A DNA stretch of 64,000 nt from Martelella sp. HB161492 (lineage in GTDB: Bacteria > Pseudomonadota > Alphaproteobacteria > Rhizobiales > Rhizobiaceae): assembly GCF_013184775.1 (NCBI RefSeq), contig NZ_JAATVV010000006.1, positions 124,001 through 188,000 of the forward strand, in the 5' to 3' direction. This document shows, piece by piece, positions 37,057 to 45,793 of the stretch. The notes under the pieces are model-generated. The model was not told where the DNA came from and did no database searches. It saw only the letters and a program-made list of their open reading frames with translations. Position numbers and translations under genes: made by a program. The stretch's first letter is position 1, and each line of letters begins with the position of its first letter.

Positions 37057-37893
37057 ATGGTCACCATCCGTGGCATCGAGTTTGAATCCAACACCGAAAA
37101 TACGATGGGGCTTGAATTCTACAGCCTCAGCCATCGCTTCGGCTTCCAGAACCCCAACTGGCCCTATTTTCAGGACACCCAGATCGAGCGCATCCATTAC
37201 ATGGCCAAGTCCGGGGTGCTGTCGCAGCGCATCACCACGACCATGCATGCCACCACCCATATCGACGCTCCGGCGCATGTGGTGCAAGGCACGCCCTTCA
37301 TTGACGAGGTGCCGCTGCCGCATTTCTTCGGAACCGGCCTCGTGGTCAGCCTGCCGAAGAAGAAATGGGAGCCGATCACCGGCGAGGATCTCGAAAAGGC
37401 CTGCGGCCACGCCATCCGCAAGGGTGATGTGCTGATCATCAATACCGGCTGGCACAAGCAATATGAGGATGGCGACTACTTCGCCTATTGCCCGGGTTTT
37501 GTCCCTTCTGCCGGTGAATGGATGGTGGAAAAGGGCATCAAGGTTGTCGGCCACGATACCCAGGCCAACGACCATCCGCTGGCCACCGCCATCGGCCCGC
37601 AGCGCAATGGTCCGCTGCTGCCGCATCTGGCCGAGGAATACAAGGAATGGTCCGGCGGCCGCGACTGGAAGGATGACTTCCCGGACTGGGAACCGGTTCA
37701 CAACATCCTGTTCAGGAACGGTATTCTCGGCATTGAAAACGTCGGCGGCGATCTCGACGCGGTCACCGGCAAGCGCTGCACCTTCGCCTTTTTCCCCTGG
37801 AACTGGGATCGTGGCGATGGCTGCATCATCCGCCTCGTGGCGATGATCGACAAGGGACAGAACTATCGGATCGAGGCTGGCGAAGCCTTCTGA
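37057..37893 (+). CDS. Cyclase-family metal-dependent hydrolase (kynurenine formamidase/isatin hydrolase type)
   Basis: A 278-aa enzyme. The metal-binding signature HATTHIDAPAH is a variant of HxGTHxDxPxH, and GHDTQAND with the later ENVGGDLD are the other conserved blocks. Members hydrolyse amide or lactone-like bonds, often opening rings, with Mn or Zn. Strong ribosome site GCAGGAGGAG before the ATG. It heads the plus arm of the IclR cluster, so it may do the first cytoplasmic step. Substrate unknown. Confidence 0.9.
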   Translation: MVTIRGIEFESNTENTMGLEFYSLSHRFGFQNPNWPYFQDTQIERIHYMAKSGVLSQRITTTMHATTHIDAPAHVVQGTPFIDEVPLPHFFGTGLVVSLPKKKWEPITGEDLEKACGHAIRKGDVLIINTGWHKQYEDGDYFAYCPGFVPSAGEWMVEKGIKVVGHDTQANDHPLATAIGPQRNGPLLPHLAEEYKEWSGGRDWKDDFPDWEPVHNILFRNGILGIENVGGDLDAVTGKRCTFAFFPWNWDRGDGCIIRLVAMIDKGQNYRIEAGEAF

Positions 37894-37940
37894 TCGGTGC
37901 TGCGCCGCATGCTTGAGGCGGCGGCGGCGCGGACCATCCG

Positions 37941-37961
37941 ACACAACATGCATATTGTATC
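37941..37961. promoter_or_regulatory. ATGCAT-type motif upstream of the cupin gene (site C)
   Basis: ACAACATGCATATTGTATC is a near palindrome (ACAA...TTGT around ATGCAT), 20 bp before the cupin ATG. On the minus strand it reads ATACAATATGCATGT, close to site A. It lies between cyclase and cupin genes of the same direction. Confidence 0.4.
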
Positions 37962-37980
37962 TATCGACGGGAGGCGAGCG

Positions 37981-38328
37981 ATGCATCTGAAGCGTTTTAG
38001 TGACGCAAAACCCTATGACGCGCCCAATCACCGGGGGGTGACCGGGCTGCGATTGCAGGGTTTTGAAGCGGGAGGACCGACCAATCAGTGGATCGGCCTC
38101 AGCCAGTTTCTGCCCGGCGGGGGCGCCGGTCCTGACGCAACCCCTTTCGAGAAAGTCTATGTGGTTCTCGATGGCGAGATGACCGTGATCATTGATGGCG
38201 CTGAAACGGTGCTTGGCCGCTATGACAGCTGCACCATCGCACCGGGAGAAGTCCGGGTGATCGAAAACCGCTCCAATCACGTCTGCACCATGCTGGTGGT
38301 GATCCCCTATCCGAAGGAGGTGGCGTGA
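37981..38328 (+). CDS. Small cupin-domain protein
   Basis: A 115-aa single-domain cupin: FEKVYVVLDGEMTVII is motif 1 and a weaker motif 2 is around IENRSNHVCTMLVV. The classical two-His first motif is reduced here, so metal binding is uncertain. It could be a small isomerase, a decarboxylase accessory, or a sensor. GGGAGGCGAGCG precedes the ATG. Its stop overlaps the SDR start by 1 bp. Confidence 0.87.
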   Translation: MHLKRFSDAKPYDAPNHRGVTGLRLQGFEAGGPTNQWIGLSQFLPGGGAGPDATPFEKVYVVLDGEMTVIIDGAETVLGRYDSCTIAPGEVRVIENRSNHVCTMLVVIPYPKEVA

Positions 38329-39113
38329 TGGACCCGCTTTCCATGTTTGCCGTAACCGGAAAAGTCGCGCTGATTACCGGCGCTTCGGGCGCTTTCGGCA
38401 TGGTCGCCGCGCGCACGCTGGCGGCAGCCGGCTGCCGGCTGGTGCTGGCGGCGGGCAATGGCGCAGCACTGAAAGAGATCGCCGATGAATGCCGGGCCGC
38501 CGGCGCCGAGGTCATCGAGGTCAATAACAGGCCCGACACGCCAAAGGCCTGTGCAAGCCTAGTTGGCAGTGCCGTCGAAGCCTTCGGATCGCTTGATATT
38601 CTGGTGGTCGCTTCGGGCATGAACAAGGTCGCCAAGATCGAGGACATGGCGCCGGAGACCTTCCAGTCGGTCATGGATGCCAATGTCACCCAGAGCTGGC
38701 TTCTGGCTCGTGCCGCCACCACGCAGATGAAGGCGCAAGGGGCTGGCGGCAAGATCGTGCTGGTCAGTTCGGCCCGCGGTCTTCTCGGCCATCCGGCCGG
38801 CTACACCGCCTATTGCGCCTCCAAGGCTGCCGTTGACGGCATCACCAAGGCGCTCGGCTGCGAGCTTGGACCGACCGGAATTACCGTCAATGCCATTGCA
38901 CCGACCGTGTTCCGCTCACCGCTGACCGCCTGGATGTTTGAGGATAGCGAAGCGGCAAAGACCGTGCGGACCGGTTTTCTGAGCCGCGTTCCGAAGGGCC
39001 GGCTCGGCGAGCCGGAAGATCTTGCCGGTCCGCTGCTGTTCCTCGCCTCAAAGGCCTCGGACTTCTATACGGGTCACATTCTTTATGCCGATGGCGGCTA
39101 TACGGCAGGCTGA
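38328..39113 (+). CDS. Short-chain dehydrogenase/reductase (SDR)
   Basis: A 261-aa classical SDR. TGASGAFG (cofactor), VASGMNK in place of NNAG, catalytic Ser in VLVSSARG, and YTAYCASK with the catalytic Tyr and Lys. It interconverts a hydroxyl and a keto group with NAD(P). AAGGAGG lies 8 nt before the ATG at 38328. Between cupin and 3-hydroxyacyl-CoA-type dehydrogenase, with 1-bp overlaps on each side. Confidence 0.93.
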   Translation: MDPLSMFAVTGKVALITGASGAFGMVAARTLAAAGCRLVLAAGNGAALKEIADECRAAGAEVIEVNNRPDTPKACASLVGSAVEAFGSLDILVVASGMNKVAKIEDMAPETFQSVMDANVTQSWLLARAATTQMKAQGAGGKIVLVSSARGLLGHPAGYTAYCASKAAVDGITKALGCELGPTGITVNAIAPTVFRSPLTAWMFEDSEAAKTVRTGFLSRVPKGRLGEPEDLAGPLLFLASKASDFYTGHILYADGGYTAG

Positions 39114-40063
39114 TGATGGCAAAGCCCCAAACAATCGCGGTCATCGGTGCAGGCCTCATGGGCCACGGCATTGCGCTCACCATGGCGCGGGCCGGGCTTA
39201 AGGTCGCCATCACCGATCCGGTCGCGGCGGCCCGCGACGCCGTTCTTGCCCGTATTGGCGAAAGTCTTGCCCTGCTGGACGAGACGGAACCGGCGATTGC
39301 GGCGATCCTCGGCAGGATCAGCGTGTGCGAAGAGCTCGAAAGGGCGGTTGCGGAGGCCGATGTCGTGTTCGAGGCGGCGCCGGAAAAAATAGAACTCAAG
39401 CAGGCGATTTTCGCTGAAGTCGAGCGACATGCACGGCTGGATGCCATCCTGGCTTCCAACACCTCGGTCATGCCGATCACCGCGATCATGGGCAGGCTTG
39501 AAAACCGCAGCCGCGCACTCGGCACCCACTGGTGGAACCCGCCGCATGTGATCCCGCTGGTCGAGGTCATCAGAACCGAATGGACCGATGAAACGGTGGT
39601 CGAAACCATGATGACGCTGCTTGCTGATGCCGGCAAGACGCCGGTTCGGGTTGCCCGCGATGTGCCCGGCTTTATCGGCAACCGGCTGCAGCATGCGCTG
39701 TGGCGTGAGGCGATCAGCCTTGTCGAGCGGGGCATCTGCGATGCGGCATCCGTCGATACGGTGATCAAATCCTGTTTCGGCCGAAGGCTTTCGGTTCTGG
39801 GACCGCTGGAAAATGCCGATCTCGTCGGCATCGATCTGACGCTCGACATTCACAGCCAGGTTCTCGCGGATCTGGAAAGCCGCCCCGGTCCGTCGCCGCT
39901 TCTGACGGAGATGATTGCCGAGGGACGGCTGGGAATGAAATCGGGATCCGGCTTTTACGACTGGACGCCGGAGAAAGCGGCACGGCTGCGCGCAAGGGTG
40001 ACAACCCATCTGCGCCGTCTTGAAGACATTCTGGAGGATGAGGAGATCCCGCCCCCGGCGTGA
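39113..40063 (+). CDS. 3-Hydroxyacyl-CoA dehydrogenase family protein (carnitine dehydrogenase-like)
   Basis: A 316-aa enzyme. N-terminal Rossmann GAGLMGHGIAL, then FEAAPEKIELK, SNTSVMPI, HWWNPPHVIPLVEV and C-terminal VPGFIGNRLQ. It has the 3HCDH fold without a hydratase domain. Family members include L-carnitine dehydrogenase, whose keto product is split by a beta-keto acid cleavage enzyme; one is encoded in this same operon (44801). The WWNPPH block resembles the non-CoA subgroup. Inference: it makes a free beta-keto acid for cleavage. Confidence 0.9.
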   Translation: MMAKPQTIAVIGAGLMGHGIALTMARAGLKVAITDPVAAARDAVLARIGESLALLDETEPAIAAILGRISVCEELERAVAEADVVFEAAPEKIELKQAIFAEVERHARLDAILASNTSVMPITAIMGRLENRSRALGTHWWNPPHVIPLVEVIRTEWTDETVVETMMTLLADAGKTPVRVARDVPGFIGNRLQHALWREAISLVERGICDAASVDTVIKSCFGRRLSVLGPLENADLVGIDLTLDIHSQVLADLESRPGPSPLLTEMIAEGRLGMKSGSGFYDWTPEKAARLRARVTTHLRRLEDILEDEEIPPPA

Positions 40064-40144
40064 GGCCGGGCGCGGACACGGCGCCGGGCTGTGCGATTGC
40101 CGCCCGGCTGAAAAGACATTCTGGCATTGTTCTGGGAGGAAACC

Positions 40145-41422
40145 ATGGCAAGAATTGTTACCAATAGACGCACATTCCTGAGCGGTGCTGCGACGCTGAT
40201 CGCGGCACCCGCAATCCTGCGCCATACGCGCGCCTATGCATCCGAGCCGACGGTCAAGCTCGGCTTTGTCAGCCCGCGCACCGGGCCGCTGGCCGGCTTT
40301 GCCGAGGCGGATGACTATATTCTCGAAGGGGTGCGCCAGCGCCTTGAGGGTGGGATCGCAAACAATGGCAAGACCTATCAGGTCGAGATCATCGTCAAGG
40401 ACAGCCAGTCCAATCCGAACCGGGCGGCCGAAGTCGCCTCGGATCTGATCCTTGACGATGAGGTCGATATTCTGCTGGCCGCCGCCACGCCGGATACGGT
40501 CAACCCCGTTGCCGATCAGGCCGAACTCAATCAGGTGCCCTGCATCACCACCAATTGCCCCTGGCAGCCCTATTATTTCGGCCGCGGCGGCACGCCGACA
40601 CAGGGCTTTGAATATACCTATCATTTCTTCTGGGGGCTTGAGGACGTCATCAATGTCTTTCTGGCCATGTGGGGTGCTTCCGGTGTTGAAAAGACAGTCG
40701 GCGGCCTGTTTCCCAACGATGCCGATGGCAATGCCTGGGGCGATGCCAAGCTCGGCCTGCCACCGGCCTTGAGCGGCGCGGGCTACACACTTGTCGATCC
40801 CGGCCGCTACCAGCCCATGTCCAATGATTTCACCAACCAGATCAACCTGTTCAAACAGGCGGGCTGCGATATCGTCACCGGCAACATGATCCCGCCGGAT
40901 TTCGGCACCTTCTGGAGCCAGGCGGCTCAGCAGGGGTTCGCCCCGAAGATCGTCACCATCGGCAAGGCGCTTTTGTTCCCCTCGGTGATCAACGGGCTCG
41001 GCGCCCGCGGCAACGGGCTCACCTGTGAGGTCTGGTGGTCGCCGTCCCATCCATTCACATCCTCGCTGACCGGTGAAAGTGCTGCCGATCTCGCCGATGG
41101 CTACACAAAGGCGACGGGGCGTGTCTGGACCCAGCCGATCGGCTATCAGCATGCGCTGTTCGAGGTGGTGGCCAATGTCATTGCCCGCGCTGCCGATCTC
41201 GATGATCCGATGGCGATCATCGACGCAACGGTCCAGACCAACCTGCCGACCATTGTCGGCCAGGTGAACTGGTCGGACGGGCCGGTCAGGAATGTCACCA
41301 AGACGCCGCTGGTCGGCGGACAGTGGCAGATGCAGCCTGACAAGAGCTTCGACCTCAAGATTGTCACCAATGCACCGGCGCCGGAAATTCCGGTGACGGG
41401 TACGCTTCAACTCCTGAACTGA
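40145..41422 (+). CDS. Branched-chain amino acid-type ABC substrate-binding protein, Tat-exported
   Basis: A 425-aa periplasmic receptor (Peripla_BP_6). The N-terminus NRRTFLSGAATLIAAPAI is a twin-arginine signal (Arg8, Arg9), suggesting folded export. Mature protein shows VKLGFVSPRTGPLAGF. It feeds the LivGFHM-type genes that follow. GGGAGGAAACC precedes the ATG at 40145. A stable hairpin (41424-41462) separates it from the ATPase genes. Confidence 0.94.
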   Translation: MARIVTNRRTFLSGAATLIAAPAILRHTRAYASEPTVKLGFVSPRTGPLAGFAEADDYILEGVRQRLEGGIANNGKTYQVEIIVKDSQSNPNRAAEVASDLILDDEVDILLAAATPDTVNPVADQAELNQVPCITTNCPWQPYYFGRGGTPTQGFEYTYHFFWGLEDVINVFLAMWGASGVEKTVGGLFPNDADGNAWGDAKLGLPPALSGAGYTLVDPGRYQPMSNDFTNQINLFKQAGCDIVTGNMIPPDFGTFWSQAAQQGFAPKIVTIGKALLFPSVINGLGARGNGLTCEVWWSPSHPFTSSLTGESAADLADGYTKATGRVWTQPIGYQHALFEVVANVIARAADLDDPMAIIDATVQTNLPTIVGQVNWSDGPVRNVTKTPLVGGQWQMQPDKSFDLKIVTNAPAPEIPVTGTLQLLN

Positions 41423-41423
41423 A

Positions 41424-41462
41424 GGAGCGGCGGCCGCCTGGCGACTGAGGCGGCCGTGCTCC
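41424..41462 (+). terminator. Intercistronic hairpin after the Liv-type binding protein
   Basis: GGAGCGGCGGCCGCC (41424-41438) pairs with GGCGGCCGTGCTCC (41449-41462), giving a GC-rich stem of about 12 bp with a 10-nt loop. No T-run. It likely stabilises the binding-protein mRNA or reduces readthrough to the ATPase genes. Confidence 0.55.
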
Positions 41463-41474
41463 AAGCATGGAGAG

Positions 41475-42206
41475 ATGATGACTGCCATTCTGGAACTTTC
41501 CAATGTGCAAAAGGCTTACGGCGCGATCGTCGTCGCCGATGATCAGAGCTGGGCGCTCGAAAAGGGTGAAGCGCTTGGCGTTATCGGTCCGAACGGCGCC
41601 GGAAAGACATCGATGTTCAATCTGGTGACCGGCACGATTGCAGCCGACAAGGGGCGGATCATGCTGGACGGTGAGGATATTTCCGGCTGGTCGGCGGCAC
41701 GGCGCTGCCGCGCCGGGATCGCCCGTTCGTTTCAGGTGCCGCAACCCTTTGCCGCCATGACCATTTTCGAAAACACCTTTGTCGCCGCGACGCAGGGCGC
41801 AGGGCTCTCCGCCCATGCTGCCGAAACCCTGTGCCTCGATGTGCTTGCCCGCACCGGGCTGATCGCCAAGGCCAATGTGATTGCGGGCAGCCTGACACTG
41901 CTGGAGCGAAAGCGGCTGGAGCTTGCCCGCGCCATGTGTGCCCGGCCGCGCATATTGCTGCTCGATGAAATTGCCGGCGGGCTGACCGAACATGAATGTC
42001 ATGCGCTGATCGAGACCATTCTCGGACTGCGCGAAACCGGGATTTCGATCGTCTGGATCGAGCATGTCGTCCATGCCCTGCTTGCGGTTGTCGACCGGCT
42101 GATGGTGATCGATTTCGGCCGCAAGATTGCTGAAGGGGAACCCCGGTCGGTGATGGCGAGCCAGGTTGTCAGGGAAATCTATCTCGGGATTGAAGCCGAT
42201 GCCTGA
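41475..42206 (+). CDS. Branched-chain-type ABC transporter ATP-binding protein (LivG type)
   Basis: A 243-aa ATPase: Walker A GPNGAGKTS, Q-loop FQVPQPF, Walker B RILLLDEIAGG, switch His in WIEHVVH. The signature region reads LTLLERKRLELARA, a degenerate form usual in LivG. It overlaps the LivF-type gene by 8 bp. Confidence 0.95.
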   Translation: MMTAILELSNVQKAYGAIVVADDQSWALEKGEALGVIGPNGAGKTSMFNLVTGTIAADKGRIMLDGEDISGWSAARRCRAGIARSFQVPQPFAAMTIFENTFVAATQGAGLSAHAAETLCLDVLARTGLIAKANVIAGSLTLLERKRLELARAMCARPRILLLDEIAGGLTEHECHALIETILGLRETGISIVWIEHVVHALLAVVDRLMVIDFGRKIAEGEPRSVMASQVVREIYLGIEADA

Positions 42207-42903
42207 AACACTGCTGACCATTTCCGGCCTCGATGCCTTCTACAATGATTTTCAGGCGCTCTACGGTGTCGATCTTGCCATCGGTGTCGGCGAGGTGGTC
42301 GCCATCATCGGCGCCAATGGCGCCGGCAAGACGACGCTGATGCGCGCCATTACCGGCTTTCTCAAAAGCCGTCCCGATGCTGTCACCTGGAAAGGTACGG
42401 CGATCGGCGCATTGAGGGTCGACCAGATCGCCGCCAGAGGCATCGCGCTGGTGCCGGAGGGGCGGCTGCTTTTCCCGTCCTTGAGCGTGGAGGAAAACCT
42501 CATCATCGGCGGCCAGCTCGGGCGCAGGGGACCGTGGAACCTGAAGCGGGTCTATGACCTGTTTCCCGTGCTTGAGGAGCGCCGTCTGGTACCCGCCACC
42601 GCCCTTTCCGGTGGCCAGCAGCAGATGGTGGCGATCGGCCGGGCGCTGATGGCCAATCCGGAGCTTCTGCTGCTCGACGAGATCAGCCTTGGCCTGGCGC
42701 CGGTCATCATCAAGGCGATCTATGACGCGCTGCCGTCGATCGTCGGCGAAGGGCTGACGGCGATGATTGTCGAGCAGGATATCGCCCGGGCGCTTTCGGT
42801 CTCGTCGCGGCTCTACTGCTTGCAGGAGGGCAGGGTATCGCTTGCAGGCCGTTCCGATGGCGTCACCCGCGCGGCCATCGCCAATGCCTATTTCGGGGTC
42901 TGA
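42199..42903 (+). CDS. Branched-chain-type ABC transporter ATP-binding protein (LivF type)
   Basis: A 234-aa ATPase: Walker A GANGAGKTT, VPEGRLLFPSLSVEENL (the LivF Q-loop block), signature LSGGQQQMVAIGRA and Walker B LLLLDEISLGLAP. It works as a dimer with the LivG-type partner to drive import. Confidence 0.95.
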   Translation: MPETLLTISGLDAFYNDFQALYGVDLAIGVGEVVAIIGANGAGKTTLMRAITGFLKSRPDAVTWKGTAIGALRVDQIAARGIALVPEGRLLFPSLSVEENLIIGGQLGRRGPWNLKRVYDLFPVLEERRLVPATALSGGQQQMVAIGRALMANPELLLLDEISLGLAPVIIKAIYDALPSIVGEGLTAMIVEQDIARALSVSSRLYCLQEGRVSLAGRSDGVTRAAIANAYFGV

Positions 42904-42907
42904 TGCC

Positions 42908-43774
42908 ATGCAGTTCTGGTTTGACGCAATCATTCAGGGCATTCTGCTTGGCGGGCTCTATGCGCTTTTTGCCGCCGGTCTGAGCCTGATTTTCGGCGTG
43001 ATGCGGCTGGTCAATATTGCCCATGGCGACCTGATCGTGCTGGCCGCCTATCTGGCGCTTTCGACATGCGCCATGCTCGGCATCGGTCCCTTGACCTCCC
43101 TTGTCGTCGTCGTGCCGATGATGGCGCTGATCGGCTATCTGCTGCAGCGCCTGCTGCTCAACCGCACGATGGGCGGCGATATATTGCCGCCGCTTCTGGT
43201 GACCTTCGGCCTGTCGGTGATCATCCAGAACGCTCTGCTGATGGCCTATTCCGCCGATCCGCAGAAGCTCAATGGCGGCGCGATCGAGACCGCCAGCCTG
43301 ACCATGGGGCAGACAGCCATCGGCGTCATGCCGCTGATCGTCTTCGCCACGGCGGTGGCGATCGTCGGCGCCTTGCAATGGATGTTCTATCACACCGGCC
43401 TTGGCCGCGCCTTTCGCGCCACCTCCGACCGGCAGGATATTGCCCAGCTGATGGGGCTGAACCGCGCCCATATCTTCGGCCTTGCCATGGCGCTCAGCCT
43501 TGCGGTCACGGCGGTTGCCGGGGTGTTTCTCGGCATGCGCACTGCCTTCGATCCGTCAATCGGCGGCTCGCGGCTGATCTTCGGCTTTGAGGCAGTGATC
43601 ATCGGCGGGCTCGGCAATCTCTGGGGCACGCTGGCAGGCGGCGTCATTCTCGGTGTTGCCCAGACGCTGGGGGCCAGGATCGATCCCGGTTTTCAGACCC
43701 AGGCCGGCCATCTGGTCTTCCTGATCATCCTGGCGGTCAGGCCGCGCGGACTTTTCCCGAGGATCGACGAATGA
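42908..43774 (+). CDS. Branched-chain-type ABC permease (LivH type)
   Basis: A 288-aa membrane protein of about eight helices. Starts IIQGILLGGLYALFAAGLSL and has GVMRLVNIAHGD, the LivH hallmark. It ends overlapping the LivM-type gene by 4 bp. Confidence 0.95.
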   Translation: MQFWFDAIIQGILLGGLYALFAAGLSLIFGVMRLVNIAHGDLIVLAAYLALSTCAMLGIGPLTSLVVVVPMMALIGYLLQRLLLNRTMGGDILPPLLVTFGLSVIIQNALLMAYSADPQKLNGGAIETASLTMGQTAIGVMPLIVFATAVAIVGALQWMFYHTGLGRAFRATSDRQDIAQLMGLNRAHIFGLAMALSLAVTAVAGVFLGMRTAFDPSIGGSRLIFGFEAVIIGGLGNLWGTLAGGVILGVAQTLGARIDPGFQTQAGHLVFLIILAVRPRGLFPRIDE

Positions 43775-44799
43775 CACATTCCCCCCTGCACGTTTCCCGC
43801 ATGACAAGGCTTTCCGTCATATCGATGGTGGTGCTCCTGCTGGTGCTCGTGGTTCTGGCCGCAGCCCCGGCCTGGGCCGGACGGGCTGATATGCGGCTCT
43901 ACGGCGAGATCTTTCTCTATATCGCCCTGGCCTCGCTGTGGAACCTGCTTGCCGGCTATGCCGGGCTGGTCTCGGTCGGCCAGCAGGCCTATGTCGGGGC
44001 GGGCGGCTATATCTTCTTCGCGCTCACCATCCTGTCAGGCATCAATCCGCTTGCAGCCCTTGCGCTTTCGCCGCTTATCGGCGCGATCATCGCCGCACCC
44101 GTCGCACTGCTGATCTTCCGGCTGCGCGGGGCCTATTTCGCCATCGGCACCTGGGTCGTGGCGGAGGTGTTCCGCCTGCAGGCGGCGCAGACCACGGCAC
44201 TTGGCGGCGGTTCCGGCATTTCGCTGCCGGTCATCATTGTCAAATCACTGGCCGACGGACGGGCGGCGCGCGAAGCCCTGACCTACTGGCTGGCGCTCGG
44301 CATTGCGGTTTTCGTCACCGGTGCGGTGTTCTTCTTCCTGCGTTCGCGTCGCGGGGTGGCGCTGATGGCGATCCGCGACAATGAGCTTGCCGCCCGCTCG
44401 CTCGGCATCGATATCTGGCGCACCAAATTTCTCGTCTACATCGTCACCGGTGGCCTCACCACGCTGGTGGGGGCGCTGATCTTCCTGCAGAAGCTCAGGA
44501 TCTCGCCGGATGCTGCCTTTTCCGCCAATGACTGGACCGCCTTCGTCATCTTCATCGTCGTGATCGGCGGGATCGGAACTGTGGAAGGGCCGATCATCGG
44601 CACGCTCGTCTATTTCGCGCTGCGCGAAACGCTCGCCGATCTCGGCACCATCTATCTCGTCGCGCTCGGCGCCGTCGCCATCATCACCATGCTGAAGGCC
44701 CCGAATGGGTTGTGGGGCCTGATCCGCGGCCGGCATGGCGCCGAGCTTTTCCCCTTAAGCCGCCGCGTCCGCGGCCTTGACCAGAAACAGGGAGCCTGA
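43771..44799 (+). CDS. Branched-chain-type ABC permease (LivM type)
   Basis: A 342-aa membrane protein: NLLAGYAGLVSVGQQAYVG is the LivM signature, and GVALMAIRDNELAARSLGID is the cytoplasmic coupling loop. It completes a full Liv-type importer. Its stop is 1 bp before the cleavage-enzyme gene, which ties transport and catabolism. Confidence 0.95.
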   Translation: MTHSPLHVSRMTRLSVISMVVLLLVLVVLAAAPAWAGRADMRLYGEIFLYIALASLWNLLAGYAGLVSVGQQAYVGAGGYIFFALTILSGINPLAALALSPLIGAIIAAPVALLIFRLRGAYFAIGTWVVAEVFRLQAAQTTALGGGSGISLPVIIVKSLADGRAAREALTYWLALGIAVFVTGAVFFFLRSRRGVALMAIRDNELAARSLGIDIWRTKFLVYIVTGGLTTLVGALIFLQKLRISPDAAFSANDWTAFVIFIVVIGGIGTVEGPIIGTLVYFALRETLADLGTIYLVALGAVAIITMLKAPNGLWGLIRGRHGAELFPLSRRVRGLDQKQGA

Positions 44800-44800
44800 C

Positions 44801-45730
44801 ATGGCAAAACAGAAGACGATCATCACCTGCGCCATTACCGGTGCGATCCACACCCCGACCATGGCGGATGCGCTGCCTTTCACAGCAGAGGATATTGCCG
44901 GTCAGGCGATTGCCGCCGCCGAGGCCGGTGCCTCCATCCTGCATCTGCATGCAAGGCGGCCCGAAGATGGCGGCGTATCGATCGATCCCAAACATTTTTC
45001 CGCCTTCCTGCCGCGTATCAAGCAGGCGACGGATGCGGTGATCAACATTTCCACCGGCGGCAGCCTGCATAATACGATTGACGAACGCATTGCCCCGGCG
45101 CTGACCTTCTCGCCGGAAATGTGCTCGATGAATATGGGCTCGATCAACTTCTCCTTCCATCCCCTTGCCAAACGCTATGACAGTTTCAAATTCGAGTGGG
45201 AGAAGGATTATATCGCCAATTCCGACAGCTATATCTTCCGCAACACCTTCGCCGATATCACCAATGCGGCGAAGCAGCTGGCGCCGCATGGCATCAAGTT
45301 CGAGCATGAATGCTATGATGTCGGCCATCTCTACAATCTGAAATTCTGCATGGATATCGGCCTGTTCAAGGCGCCGATCTTCATCCAGTTCATTTTCGGC
45401 ATCCTCGGCGGCATCGGTCCGGATATCGACAATCTGATCTTCATGAAGCGGACCGCCGACCGGTTGTTCGGCAAGGATTATCACTGGTCGGTGCTGGGGG
45501 CCGGCGGCGCACAGATGCCCTTTGCCGCCACCGCCAGCCAGATGGGCGGCAATGTCCGCGTCGGGCTGGAGGACAGCCTGTTCATTTCCCGCGGAAAGCT
45601 GGCGTCAAACAATGCCGAACAGGTTGCAAAGATCCGCCGGATCGTTGAGGAATTGGGGTGCGAGGTTGCAACGCCGGAGGAGGCGCGGGCCATTCTCGAC
45701 CTCAAGGGCGGCGACAAGGTCGCTTTCTGA
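44801..45730 (+). CDS. Beta-keto acid cleavage enzyme (BKACE, DUF849)
   Basis: A 309-aa TIM-barrel Zn enzyme. The His ligands are in ILHLHAR (His48, His50), NISTGG follows, and the C-terminal block has GAGGAQMPFA and VGLEDSLF with the Glu ligand. The family catalyses beta-keto acid + acetyl-CoA to acetoacetate + CoA ester (3-keto-5-aminohexanoate and dehydrocarnitine are known substrates). The upstream 3-hydroxyacyl-CoA-type dehydrogenase could supply the keto acid. Start ATG after GGGAGCCTGAC. Specificity cannot be read from the sequence. Confidence 0.94.
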   Translation: MAKQKTIITCAITGAIHTPTMADALPFTAEDIAGQAIAAAEAGASILHLHARRPEDGGVSIDPKHFSAFLPRIKQATDAVINISTGGSLHNTIDERIAPALTFSPEMCSMNMGSINFSFHPLAKRYDSFKFEWEKDYIANSDSYIFRNTFADITNAAKQLAPHGIKFEHECYDVGHLYNLKFCMDIGLFKAPIFIQFIFGILGGIGPDIDNLIFMKRTADRLFGKDYHWSVLGAGGAQMPFAATASQMGGNVRVGLEDSLFISRGKLASNNAEQVAKIRRIVEELGCEVATPEEARAILDLKGGDKVAF

Positions 45731-45793
45731 GACAGACGCCGGAACGTCACGCCGCAATATCCTTTGAATGCCGGATGGGAGGTCCGCAGGAGA

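Noticed and set aside
36844-38280. 478-codon minus-strand open frame
   Set aside because: It is antisense to the cyclase and cupin genes, which have ribosome sites and conserved motifs.
39098-41503. 801-codon open frame on the minus strand
   Set aside because: It is antisense to three well-supported genes (3-hydroxyacyl-CoA-type dehydrogenase, Liv-type binding protein) and has low-complexity Arg/His/Gly-rich translation. A GC-rich shadow frame.
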